Assembly: GCA_944332995.1 (NCBI GenBank)
Contig: CALVKR010000003.1
Coordinates: 62,001-126,000, forward strand
Reading direction: 5' to 3'
Source: an uncultured Clostridia bacterium
Lineage (GTDB): Bacteria; Bacillota; Clostridia; Christensenellales; CAG-917
DNA length: 64,000 nt
Shown here: piece after piece, positions 48,059-56,397 of the stretch
Layout: each line of letters begins with the position of its first letter
How positions within the stretch are numbered: position 1 is the stretch's first letter
The notes under the pieces: model-generated
Database searches by the model: none
What the model was told of the DNA's origin: nothing
The model's input: only the letters and a program-made list of their open reading frames with translations
Translations under genes and position numbers: made by a program

Positions 48059-48087
48059 ATAATAAACGAATTAAAGGCGGTTGTCAA
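48059..48087 (-). promoter_or_regulatory. consensus promoter of the giant gene
   Basis: TTGACA (48087-48082), exactly 17 bases, TATTAT (48064-48059) on the minus strand. The predicted start near 48052 gives a long untranslated leader. Confidence 0.85.
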
Positions 48088-48396
48088 TATTTTTGCCGAA
48101 AATACCCTGCCACTTAAAGGCAACAATACCGTGTTTTCGGCCTTTTTCGCCTTTTTTTTGAGATTTTGACCGTGCTTATAACGTAATTTGCAATTTAAGG
48201 AAATTTTTTAAATATTTTTAAGACTGCAATTAAAAAATTTATGTCCCTACCCCTTGCAAACAAGACAAAATAACAGCATAAAGCTGTTGAAAACCGAAAA
48301 AAATCTCCTCTTTGTTTGCCGTTAAACCGCTATGCGAGATTAAATTTTTATACCGAAACAAAATTGACCGCCGGACAGCTGCGGTTTAAAACAAAA

Positions 48397-48420
48397 CCGC
48401 TCCGAACATTGTCGGAGCGG
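48397..48420 (-). terminator. terminator of the acyl-CoA synthetase gene
   Basis: CCGCTCCGA/TCGGAGCGG, a perfect 9-bp GC-rich stem with a 6-base loop, followed on the minus strand by TTTTGTTTT. It lies about 22 bases after the stop codon. Confidence 0.9.
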
Positions 48421-48442
48421 CTAAAAAGCATGCGAAATTAAA

Positions 48443-50074
48443 TCAGTTGTTTTTTCTTATTTCCGTTCTCTTTATCTTGCCGCTTATCGTCTTGGGGAGC
48501 TCGTCGACGAAATCGATGATTCTCGGGTATTTATAAGGAGCGGTCGCCTTTTTGACGAAAGTCTGAATTTCCTTTTTGAGTTCCTCGCTTGGAGTATAGC
48601 CTTTGGCGAGCACTATCGTCGCTTTTACCACCTGTCCTCTGACCGGGTCGGGAGCGCCTGTTACGGCACATTCCAAGACGGAGGGGTGTTCCATTATGGC
48701 GCTTTCCACCTCAAACGGTCCTATACGGTAACCGCTCGACTTTATAAGGTCGTCCGTTCTGCCGACGTAGAAGAAATATCCGTCCTCGTCGCACCACGCC
48801 ATATCGCCCGTGTGATAGAAGCCGTCGTGCATAGCCTCGTCCGTCTTTTCCTTGTCACGGTAGTATTCCTTTAACATTCCGTAAGGGATTCCTTCCGAGT
48901 AGTCTATGCATATCTCGCCCACCTCGCCGTTGGGAACGGGCTTGGAATCGGAATCTAAAAGCGAAATCTTATATTGAGGCGACGCCTTGCCCATAGAGCC
49001 GAGTTTGGGCGTCGTGCCGATAAGGTTTGCAATGGTGAGCGTCGTTTCCGTCTGACCGAAACCTTCCATAAGCGTGAGTCCCGTAACTTCTTTAAAGCGA
49101 TTGACTACTTCGGGATTTACAGCCTCGCCTGCCGTCGTGGCGTATACTATCGAAGAGAGGTCATAGTGATTTAAATCCGCCTTTATCAAAAATCTGTAGA
49201 TGGTGGGAGGAGCACAGAAAGTGGTCACCTTGTATTTTTCTATCATTTTCAAAACTTTGTCTTGGTCAAATTTTGAAAAATCATAGGTAAACACGCAAGC
49301 TCCGCAAAGCCATTGACCGTAGAGTTTGCCCCAAACAGCCTTGCCCCAACCTGTTTCGGCTACGGTGAAATGAAGCCCGTCTTCAGATACGTTGTGCCAC
49401 CACTTGGCAGTGATAAAGTGACCCAAAGGATATGCAAACGTGTGCGCCACCATTTTGGGATAGCTTGTCGTGCCCGAGGTGAAATACATGAGCATTATGT
49501 CGTCTATGGTGAGCGAAGGGTCTCTGTCGCACTTGTCGGGATAGGAATACGCCTCTTCAAAACTTGTCCAACCGTCCTTTTTGCCTATTATGATGAGGTT
49601 GTCGACGCCGGTATCTTTTGCGGCAAGCTCTACCTCGCCCGATATCGTGCCGTCAGACGTGCAGAGCACGCAGGTGATGCCCGCCTTTTCAATACGGTAA
49701 ACGACGTCCTTTTTCTTGAGCTGGTCGGTTGCGGGAATGGCGATTGCGCCGATTTTGTGAAGTGCTACGATTGCAAGCCAAAACTCGTAGTGACGGCGGA
49801 GTATAAGCAAAACTCTGTCGCCCTTTTTGACGCCCTTTGCTTTCAAAAAGTTTGCCACCTGATTGGACATCAAACTGATATCCTTAAACGTGAAAATTCT
49901 TTCCGATTCGTCGTCGGCTACCCATATCATGGCTTTTTTGTCGGGGTTTGTTTTTGCCCATTCGTCTACCACGTCATAACCAAAGTTAAAGTTTGACGGA
50001 GCGTGGAAGCTGAGTGACTTTAAGGTTTTGTCCTCGTTTAATTCTTCTGTTACAAATTTTTCATAAAGTTTCAT
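48443..50074 (-). CDS. AMP-forming acyl-CoA synthetase (medium-chain/acetyl type)
   Basis: 543 aa. It activates a carboxylic acid with ATP and CoA through an acyl-adenylate. ANL-superfamily motifs: LMYFTSGTTSYPKMVAH (P-loop, about 190-207), GFGQTETT (A5), YHTGDMAWCDEDGYFFYVGRTDD (A7-A8 hinge), and catalytic Lys in SGKIKRTEIRK near the C-terminus. The N-terminal FNFGYDVVDEWAK block and length resemble the medium-chain (MACS-like) branch rather than the 650-residue acetyl-CoA synthetase. Monocistronic: own terminator downstream, with the pckG terminator upstream. Confidence 0.9.
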   Translation of the reverse strand: MKLYEKFVTEELNEDKTLKSLSFHAPSNFNFGYDVVDEWAKTNPDKKAMIWVADDESERIFTFKDISLMSNQVANFLKAKGVKKGDRVLLILRRHYEFWLAIVALHKIGAIAIPATDQLKKKDVVYRIEKAGITCVLCTSDGTISGEVELAAKDTGVDNLIIIGKKDGWTSFEEAYSYPDKCDRDPSLTIDDIMLMYFTSGTTSYPKMVAHTFAYPLGHFITAKWWHNVSEDGLHFTVAETGWGKAVWGKLYGQWLCGACVFTYDFSKFDQDKVLKMIEKYKVTTFCAPPTIYRFLIKADLNHYDLSSIVYATTAGEAVNPEVVNRFKEVTGLTLMEGFGQTETTLTIANLIGTTPKLGSMGKASPQYKISLLDSDSKPVPNGEVGEICIDYSEGIPYGMLKEYYRDKEKTDEAMHDGFYHTGDMAWCDEDGYFFYVGRTDDLIKSSGYRIGPFEVESAIMEHPSVLECAVTGAPDPVRGQVVKATIVLAKGYTPSEELKKEIQTFVKKATAPYKYPRIIDFVDELPKTISGKIKRTEIRKNN

Positions 50075-50223
50075 AGTCTGTATTCTCTCTAAAAATTATT
50101 TTTAAATTAAGCTGTCAGTCTCCCCGACCGTTTCGGCAACCTCATGGCGTCCTATTTTAAACCAAGTGCGTCCGCCGTCCGACCTGCAAGGCGCTTTAAC
50201 CTGAAAACGCTCTTATTTAATTA

Positions 50224-50255
50224 AAAAAGGGAGACCGTTTGATGTCTCCCTTTTT
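50224..50255 (-). terminator. pckG terminator
   Basis: A perfect 12-bp stem AAAAAGGGAGAC/GTCTCCCTTTTT with an 8-base loop, starting 1 base after the stop codon of the carboxykinase gene. Confidence 0.92.
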
Positions 50256-50256
50256 C

Positions 50257-52029
50257 TTATTTAGCAAGGTTTGCTTTCAGCGATTCAAGTTCCGCTCTTA
50301 AAGTTTCAGGGAGTTTATCACCAAACTTTGTGTAGAACTCCTCGATACCTTCGGCTTCCGATTTCCACATATCCTTATCGACGTCAAGCAGTCCTTTCAA
50401 AGTCTCTATGTTAATGTCAAGACCGTCGATGTTAATGTCTTCGGCCTTGGGAACGAAACCTATTGCGGTTTCGTCAGCATCAACGGCGCCTTCGCAGCGC
50501 TTGATAATCCAATCCAGCACCCTCATGTTATCGCCAAAGCCCGGCCATATAAAATGTCCGTTTTCGTCTGTTCTGAACCAGTTAACGTTAAATATCTTCG
50601 GAAGTTTATCCGACTTGTTTTTCATGTCAAGCCAGTGAGCGAAATAGTCGCCCATGTTGTAGCCGCAGAAAGGAAGCATTGCCATAGGGTCACGACGGAC
50701 TACGCCGACAGCACCTGCCGCCGCCGCCGTTGTTTCGCTTGCCATGATAGAGCCGATAAACACGCCGTTTTCCCAGCTCTTGGATTCGTAGACAAGCGGA
50801 GTGGTTTTTGCTCGTCTTCCGCCGAATATGATAGCGTCAAGCGGTACTCCTTCGGGATTTTCAAACTCGCTTGAAATGCACGGGCAGTTGACCGCCGGTG
50901 CGGTAAATCTTGAATTGGGGTGAGCCGCTTTTACAGGCTTGCCGTCTGCGTCAACGGTGTCGGGAGTCCAGGGATTTCCCTTCCAATCGACAGCCTTTTT
51001 GGGCGGATTTTTGTCAAGTCCTTCCCACCATACCGTGTTGTTTTCGAGATTGTGGCAGACGTTGGTGAAAATGGTGCCCTTTTTCGTTGAAGCAAGTGCG
51101 TTGGGATTTGATTTTTCGTTCGTTCCCGGAGCTACGCCAAAGAAACCGTTTTCGGGGTTGATGGCGTAAAGTCTGCCGTCTGCGCCCACTCTTATCCAAG
51201 CGATGTCGTCGCCTACCGTGTGAATTTTATATCCTTTTTCGAGATATTCTTTGGGCGGAATGAGCATGGCAAGGTTTGTCTTTCCGCAGGCGGACGGGAA
51301 AGCGGCGGCGATATACTTTGTTTCGCCGTTCGGTTTTTCAAGACCTAAAATGAGCATATGCTCTGCCATCCAGCCCTGTTGCCAGCCCTGATATGAAGCT
51401 ATACGGAGCGCAAAACATTTTTTGCCGAGCAATACGTTGCCGCCGTATCCCGAGTTGACGGACATTATCGTGTTGTCCTCGGGGAATTGGCAGATATATC
51501 TCTTTTCCTCGTCGATATCCGCTTTAGCGTGCAAACCTTTGACAAAATCGTCGCTGTCGCCGAGAGCGTCGTAAACTTTTGAGGAAACTCTCGTCATTAT
51601 GCACATATTCAAAACAACGTATATAGAATCGGTAAGCTCGATACCTATCTTAGAGAATTTTGAACCGATTGCACCCATCGAATAAGGAATGACGTACATC
51701 GTCCTGCCTTTCATCGAACCGTCGTAAATTTCTTTTAACATTTTATACGCTTCGTCTTTTTGCATCCAGTTGTTGGTGGGGCCCGCCGTTTCCTTTTTCT
51801 CGGTGCAGATAAACGTCCTGCCTTCGACACGGGCAACGTCGTTGACCGCAGTGCGATGCAAATAACAATCCGGCAATAGCTCTTGATTAAGTTTTATCAT
51901 CTCGCCCGTCGAGCAAGCCTCTTTGCGGAGAGCCTCGATTTGCTCTTTTGAGCCGTCTATCCAGACGATTTTGTCCGGCTTGGTCAAAGCCGCGCTTTCG
52001 TTTACAAACTTCTCAACATATTTGTTCAT
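50257..52029 (-). CDS. pckG: phosphoenolpyruvate carboxykinase (GTP)
   Basis: 590 aa from ATG 52029. It interconverts oxaloacetate and PEP with GTP/GDP (or IDP). FPSACGKTN (244-252) contains the hyper-reactive Cys and the kinase loop unique to the GTP class; the ATP class has GLSGTGKT and a shorter chain. Other family blocks: YVIPYSMG, SVNSGYGGNVLLGKKCFALRIAS and GRRAKTTPLVYES. The open frame begins four codons earlier at a TTG that is part of the GGAGG ribosome site, so ATG 52029 is the start. In a fermenting anaerobe it probably runs toward oxaloacetate, conserving energy as GTP. Confidence 0.96.
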   Translation of the reverse strand: MNKYVEKFVNESAALTKPDKIVWIDGSKEQIEALRKEACSTGEMIKLNQELLPDCYLHRTAVNDVARVEGRTFICTEKKETAGPTNNWMQKDEAYKMLKEIYDGSMKGRTMYVIPYSMGAIGSKFSKIGIELTDSIYVVLNMCIMTRVSSKVYDALGDSDDFVKGLHAKADIDEEKRYICQFPEDNTIMSVNSGYGGNVLLGKKCFALRIASYQGWQQGWMAEHMLILGLEKPNGETKYIAAAFPSACGKTNLAMLIPPKEYLEKGYKIHTVGDDIAWIRVGADGRLYAINPENGFFGVAPGTNEKSNPNALASTKKGTIFTNVCHNLENNTVWWEGLDKNPPKKAVDWKGNPWTPDTVDADGKPVKAAHPNSRFTAPAVNCPCISSEFENPEGVPLDAIIFGGRRAKTTPLVYESKSWENGVFIGSIMASETTAAAAGAVGVVRRDPMAMLPFCGYNMGDYFAHWLDMKNKSDKLPKIFNVNWFRTDENGHFIWPGFGDNMRVLDWIIKRCEGAVDADETAIGFVPKAEDINIDGLDINIETLKGLLDVDKDMWKSEAEGIEEFYTKFGDKLPETLRAELESLKANLAK

Positions 52030-52244
52030 TATAGCCTCCAATTAAAGTTTGCTTTAAAACCTGAGCGATTTTAAAACCTTATGTTTTTAGCCTGAGAAAT
52101 CCGCCACAAACGACAGACCGCCTGCGGATTTTCTTCATTTAAAATAAGTAAAGCACAATTTATAAAAAATAGCAACAAATTTTTTTTGAAATTTTGATTT
52201 TTCTTTTTATGATATTTATATTATTTAAAATATCTTTTTTTATT

Positions 52245-52440
52245 GAATTATGCTGTTTCAATTATGCTGTTTTTTATACTGTTTCATTTATGCCTTTATA
52301 TTTATGCTGTTCATTTATGCCTTTTTATTTATGCCTTTTCATTTATGCCTTTTTATTTATGCCTTTTTATTTATGCCTTTTCACTTATGTCTTTTCATTT
52401 ATGTCTTTTCACTTATGTCTTTTCACTTATGCCTTTTCAT
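52245..52440. repeat. 14-bp tandem array, about 14 copies
   Basis: Unit ATTTATGCCTTTTY, with edge variants ATTATGCTGTTT and ACTTATGTCTTTTC. Because 14 is not a multiple of 3 and the unit has no stop codon in the plus direction, all three plus frames stay open across it; these frames are artefacts. Confidence 0.93.
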
Positions 52441-52448
52441 TATTCAAA

Positions 52449-52474
52449 AAAAACAAGGCGCACTTTAGTGCGCC
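52449..52474 (-). terminator. terminator of the lipoprotein hydrolase gene
   Basis: GGCGCAC/GTGCGCC (7 bp, loop TAAA on the minus strand) followed by TTGTTTTTTTT. It lies about 210 bases after the hydrolase stop, beyond the 20-bp array, so the array is probably transcribed as 3' untranslated RNA. Confidence 0.85.
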
Positions 52475-52480
52475 CGATGT

Positions 52481-52680
52481 TTTTAACTTGCCTGAGTCTT
52501 GCCTGAGTCTGTTTTAACTTACCTAAGTCAGTTTTAACTCGCCTGAGTCTGTTTTAACTTACCCAAGTCAGTTTTAACTTGCCTGAGTCTGTTTTGACTT
52601 GCTAAAACCGTTATGACTTAAGCAAGTTTTTTGGTTTGCTTAATCTGCCTTGACTTTTTTAAGTCTGTTTTGACTTGCTT
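52481..52680. repeat. 20-bp tandem array, about 10 copies, 40-bp alternation
   Basis: Units GCCTGAGTCTGTTTTAACTT and ACCTAAGTCAGTTTTAACTC alternate with an exact 20-base period from 52501 to 52600. Flanking copies are degenerate. The array ends within 10 bases of the hydrolase stop codon at 52687. Confidence 0.92.
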
Positions 52681-52686
52681 AAAGCG

Positions 52687-54144
52687 TCAATATTTGTTAT
52701 ACGGCACGAAAATATGCTCGGTTACCACTTTGACGACGTTACCCTGCGAATCTTTATAAGTTTTATAAGGCAATACGCCTATATCCTTTCCGCTTGAAGT
52801 ATCCACCTTTTGAATGACGGGCTGTCCGACAATCTTTTTCAAGTCCTCGGTGGACAGCGATGCGGACGGACTGTAGCCTATCGGAGTTGCGCCGTCTTTT
52901 AACACGTATTCACGGTTGACTAAAACGGCGTCATCTTCGCTATACAGTCTTACGGGCTGAACGGTGTAGCTGTAAAAATACCACTCTCGCATGGCGTTGT
53001 GTCCGCCCGAAAAAACTATCGATACGTTTTGGTATTGCGGAATGACAACCGAATATGCGCACTCCGTCATCAATTCCTTTTCGAGCGAGCCCTCGCTTCC
53101 TATCACCATATACGGCACGACGCCCACTTCGCTGTTGACGTAAAACTCTACGACGCCGCCGCTTATCTTTTTATAATACTGAATTCCGAGAAGATACGAT
53201 TCTCTGAAGTTTTCGATATTCTTTCCCGACCACGCTATCTTGAGCGACTGATTGCCGTAAATTCCAACGTATGGGTCTATGAGGGCGAGCCTGTCAGGCA
53301 GATACGCCTTGTCTATCTCGCCTGCCTCCGCCATGGCGGTGAGCAATGTGGCGGAAGATACGGTGGTAACTCCGCCCATAGAGTGGCAGACAAAACGTAT
53401 TTCGTCACGCTGCAAAAGATAATCGGGATACTCTGCCGTCACGTTTGACATAAACCTTAAATATTCCGCCACGAAATACTCGCATATAGAGCCGTCAAAC
53501 GCCGCCTCTTGCGACCACGTGCCGTTATTATTTTCGTCCACCTCGATTATCCTGCTTCCGATTCCGCTTTCGCCCATGGTCCATATAGCCTTGTTAATTT
53601 CAATAACGGCATCCCCCATCTCGGCAATATCTTCGCCGCTACCTTCGGCTTCTACAAACTGCTCATAGTGGAAATATAACACGTTCCAGCTTCTGTTTTC
53701 GTAGTTTTGGGAGCCGTCGTAAAACAGTTCGCTAAGCTCTACGTCGTATCCCATATGGTTGTCGCCCCAGAAATAGGCGTTTGAATATCTGCCCTCGGAA
53801 GGCTGAACGCCGTGTATAATCACTATCGTCGGCTTGTCGGGATCAAAATTGGCGGTGACCGCTTCGGCGTCGTTTACCGATACCTCGTCGGGCACCGGTC
53901 TGCCCTTATAATCCACCGTTCCGCTGTCATACCCCGTCACCATAAACAAGCCTTGCTTTTTGCCCTCGACGGTGAGCGAAGACATATTTTCGTTTAAATA
54001 CATATCGGTATAATTTTTAAACTCGTCCGTCCGAAACCTCGAAAAATCCAACGGAGCGACCGTTTCGCCGTTGCAGGCGCTAAATGCAAAACATACCGAA
54101 AGTATGAGCGTCAAACAAACTAAAATCAAACTAACCTTTTTCAT
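52687..54144 (-). CDS. lipoprotein alpha/beta hydrolase (lipase-like)
   Basis: 485 aa. Signal peptide with lipobox FSAC (Cys24) anchors it outside. PTIVIIHGVQPSEG (about 105-118) is the oxyanion strand-loop of alpha/beta hydrolases. The nucleophile elbow is CHSMGG with Ser255; its first glycine is replaced by Cys253, which is seen in some lipases. D290 (ALIDPYVG) and H382 (SGGHNAMREWY) are in the right order to complete the triad. The last about 90 residues form an extra region. The ribosome site is weak (AAGA). A promoter is seen at 54199-54227. Probable substrates are lipid or ester compounds at the cell surface. Confidence 0.85.
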   Translation of the reverse strand: MKKVSLILVCLTLILSVCFAFSACNGETVAPLDFSRFRTDEFKNYTDMYLNENMSSLTVEGKKQGLFMVTGYDSGTVDYKGRPVPDEVSVNDAEAVTANFDPDKPTIVIIHGVQPSEGRYSNAYFWGDNHMGYDVELSELFYDGSQNYENRSWNVLYFHYEQFVEAEGSGEDIAEMGDAVIEINKAIWTMGESGIGSRIIEVDENNNGTWSQEAAFDGSICEYFVAEYLRFMSNVTAEYPDYLLQRDEIRFVCHSMGGVTTVSSATLLTAMAEAGEIDKAYLPDRLALIDPYVGIYGNQSLKIAWSGKNIENFRESYLLGIQYYKKISGGVVEFYVNSEVGVVPYMVIGSEGSLEKELMTECAYSVVIPQYQNVSIVFSGGHNAMREWYFYSYTVQPVRLYSEDDAVLVNREYVLKDGATPIGYSPSASLSTEDLKKIVGQPVIQKVDTSSGKDIGVLPYKTYKDSQGNVVKVVTEHIFVPYNKY

Positions 54145-54198
54145 TAAATTTCGTCTTAAAGACTTCCCCCTTTTGCCGTTATAGACCCGTTCGCAAAA

Positions 54199-54227
54199 AT
54201 ATCAAACGCTAAACGGCATATCGTCAA
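54199..54227 (-). promoter_or_regulatory. probable promoter of the lipoprotein hydrolase gene
   Basis: TTGACG (54227-54222), 17-base spacer, TGATAT (54204-54199) on the minus strand, about 55 bases before ATG 54144. Confidence 0.55.
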
Positions 54228-54619
54228 ACGCTTTTATGCCGTAGCCGCTAACGCAATAGCAACGCATTTCATACGCCAAAATTTACACCGACTGTTTAAA
54301 CGACTGATTTTGCAAGGGCGAAAGCGTTGATTGCACTCGGCGCTTTTCTACCCCCTGCCCCGACGGATTGCATTTGGACGTATGCGAATATGCGCATATG
54401 TTTGAAAATTTATATCGGCATATCCCGATATGCGAATATTTCGATATAAAGCGTTAAACCTCTTTGACGATTGAAAGAGTAAACATATATCGTATAAATT
54501 TTAATTTATCAGCCGTAAAAAATCAACCCCCATTTTTAAATATTGTCATTTGATAACCTTGCGTTTTAAGAGCTTTTGTATTCCACATTCGCATCGATAC
54601 TCTTAGTTTAAAAAAAACG

Positions 54620-54649
54620 TTGATTTTTGAACTAAAAGGAAGTTATAAT
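54620..54649 (+). promoter_or_regulatory. promoter of the M20 peptidase gene
   Basis: TTGATT (54620-54625), 18-base spacer, TATAAT (54644-54649), about 45 bases before ATG 54699. Confidence 0.75.
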
Positions 54650-54698
54650 AATATTATAAATCAAAACTCTATCCGCTTTTGCGGAATAAGGAGCGAAT

Positions 54699-56171
54699 AT
54701 GGAAATTTATCAGATAGTATTGATAGCGATTGCCGCAGCCATAGGTGCGGTTATCCTGTTTATGATTTTAAGGACAATTTTTACCCGTCCGCCCAAAAGC
54801 AACGCAAAACAGTTCACGCCGGTTGAAGCGGATGCGGATAAGCTGTTGGAGCACGTCTCGGGAGCTATACAGATTCCCACCGTATCCATGGTGGAAGAAT
54901 TTGTCGGACAGGACAAACCCTTTTTGGATTTTAAAAAATATCTCGAAAAGACTTTTCCGCTTATCCACAAGACGGCAAGCGTTACCGTCATAAACGGATA
55001 TTCTCTAGTCTATCACTTCAAGGGCAACGATTCGTCCCTTTTGCCCGCCTGCTTTTTGTCGCACCAGGACGTCGTCCCGGCAACGCCAGACGGTTGGGAT
55101 TATCCGCCGTTCAGCGGCAAGATAACGGACGACGGCTACGTTTACGGCAGAGGCTCGCAGGATATGAAAGGACATATGTTCGCTCTGCTCGAGGGAATGG
55201 AAGCGCTTTTAAAAGAGGGCAAAACTTTTTCGCGTGACGTATACTTCTGTTTCGGACACGACGAGGAGCCGGGCACGAGCTTTGAAGGCGCGCCCAAGAT
55301 AGTCGAATATTTTGTCGAAAAGAAAATGAAGTTTGAGTTTGTCCTCGACGAGGGCGGAACGATTATGGACGGCAAAATGCTCGGCGTCAAAGGTATGCTT
55401 GCCATGATAGGCATCTGCGAAAAGGGCAACAGCGATATAGAAATTTCCGTAAAACTCAAAGGCGGTCACGCTTCTAACCCCAAACGCAAAACGGCTGTCG
55501 GTCAGCTTGGCGTGGCGCTTGCTAAAATTCAGAAGCACCCCATGCCGACAAGGTGGACTACCGTGACAAAATATACCTTTAAAGAGATTTCAAAACGTGC
55601 GTCGGGTCCCTTAAAATTTGTCATGGTCAACCGTGACATTTTATCCCCCCTCGTCAAAAAAATCTTTACCGTGGCGTCGTCAATGACAAACGCCCTCGTC
55701 CGCACCACTTTTTCACCCACTATGCTGTGGGGCTCGGACGCTAGAAACACCCTGCCCAACGAGGTCAAGGCAAACATCAACACAAGGATAATCACGGGCG
55801 AAACGATAGAGGACGTTGAAAAATATTTAAGAAAACTTCTCGGCAAGGGCGTGGAAGTCAAAACTGTGGCGTATACCGCTCCCACTCCCGTGGGCGACAT
55901 TAAAAGCTATGCCTATAAATCGCTTTCAGACACGATAGACGAAGTGTTCCCGAACACCGCCACTATACCCTATATGTTCATAGCGGCGTCGGACGCAAGA
56001 TTTTACTTCCCCGTCTCCGACAACGTGTTCAGATTCGGGCCCTTCCTCAATTCGCTCGACGACCAAAACCGCATTCACGGCATAAACGAAAGACTGCACA
56101 AAGACCAATTAAAGACGGCTACACAGTTCTTTGCAAGGTTTATAGAAAACACCTGCGTCAAAAAAGATTAA
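54699..56171 (+). CDS. membrane-anchored M20 family metallopeptidase (CPS1/PM20D1-like)
   Basis: 490 aa. One N-terminal membrane helix (about 5-27) places the zinc hydrolase domain outside or at the membrane. Dizinc ligands and catalytic acid are in place: H122 and D124 in SHQDVVP, bridging D155 in GRGSQDMKG, E189/E190 in GHDEEPG, D217, and a late His (about 460) in HGINERL. The lid domain (SDIEISVKLKGGHAS) is also present. HxDVVP with GWxxPPFSGKI is typical of carboxypeptidase S and PM20D1, which cleave or form N-acyl amino acids. AAGGAG precedes ATG 54699. Convergent with the MBL gene. Confidence 0.92.
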   Translation: MEIYQIVLIAIAAAIGAVILFMILRTIFTRPPKSNAKQFTPVEADADKLLEHVSGAIQIPTVSMVEEFVGQDKPFLDFKKYLEKTFPLIHKTASVTVINGYSLVYHFKGNDSSLLPACFLSHQDVVPATPDGWDYPPFSGKITDDGYVYGRGSQDMKGHMFALLEGMEALLKEGKTFSRDVYFCFGHDEEPGTSFEGAPKIVEYFVEKKMKFEFVLDEGGTIMDGKMLGVKGMLAMIGICEKGNSDIEISVKLKGGHASNPKRKTAVGQLGVALAKIQKHPMPTRWTTVTKYTFKEISKRASGPLKFVMVNRDILSPLVKKIFTVASSMTNALVRTTFSPTMLWGSDARNTLPNEVKANINTRIITGETIEDVEKYLRKLLGKGVEVKTVAYTAPTPVGDIKSYAYKSLSDTIDEVFPNTATIPYMFIAASDARFYFPVSDNVFRFGPFLNSLDDQNRIHGINERLHKDQLKTATQFFARFIENTCVKKD

Positions 56172-56204
56172 CCGAGCGCCATTGCATACGCCTTTGACAT
56201 AATA

Positions 56205-56290
56205 AGCGTGTGCCACCGTATAAAAACTTGCGCAACGGCAAACGGCGTGCAAGTTGCGGTAAACGGCGTGCGCAACTGTATAAAAAAAGC
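56205..56290. repeat. short imperfect repeat between convergent genes
   Basis: AAACGGCGTG occurs twice 20-22 bases apart, flanked by GTATAAAAA-type and TTGCGCAAC-type sequences in direct and inverted copies. It sits between the convergent peptidase and MBL genes and may serve as a transcription end region, though no clean terminator is visible. Confidence 0.5.
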
Positions 56291-56397
56291 GCCACAATTT
56301 ATTGACTCAAATTTAACTGAAGATATATAAATAAAACTGAAGCATAAACGCTTTTTATATCTTTTATATCGGGCAGGACGCATACATTTTCATTGGG

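Larger units (their letters stand above)
47793..48442. other. 650-base gap: leader and promoter of the giant gene, terminator of the acyl-CoA synthetase gene
   Basis: From the promoter at 48059-48087 the minus-strand transcript has a leader of about 260 bases. It contains G-rich motifs (AAGGGGTAGGGGTATC at about 47961-47977 and GCAAGGGGGAG at about 47934-47944) and a small stem GCGCC/GGTGC near 47845. A related GCAAGGGGTAGGGACAT lies upstream of the promoter at about 48242-48258. No known riboswitch is recognised. The rest is AT-rich without a gene. Confidence 0.6.
52030..52686. other. 657-base gap with two different tandem arrays and a terminator
   Basis: From left: the pckG leader with an inverted repeat AAATCCGC/GCGGATTT (52097-52104, 52124-52131), AT-rich DNA that should hold the pckG promoter, a 14-bp array, a minus-strand terminator, and a 20-bp array that runs up to the stop codon of the hydrolase gene. 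No gene is supported. Confidence 0.75.
54145..54698. other. 554-base divergent intergenic region with AT-rich palindromes
   Basis: Lies between divergently transcribed hydrolase and peptidase genes and holds both promoters. Around 54380-54460 there is a cluster of palindromes: ATATGCGCATAT (54388-54399), ATATCGG/CCGATAT about 54412-54432, and several CGATAT/ATATCG steps. These could be binding sites for a regulator. No gene is seen. Confidence 0.6.

Noticed and set aside
52194..52517. Three overlapping plus-strand frames rich in Phe, Leu, Tyr and Met
   Set aside because: All are produced by the 14-bp repeat; no ribosome site or family resemblance.
56109..56383. Short minus-strand frames with repeated FYTVAHA text between the convergent genes
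   Set aside because: Generated by the small direct repeat at 56205-56290; no ribosome site.
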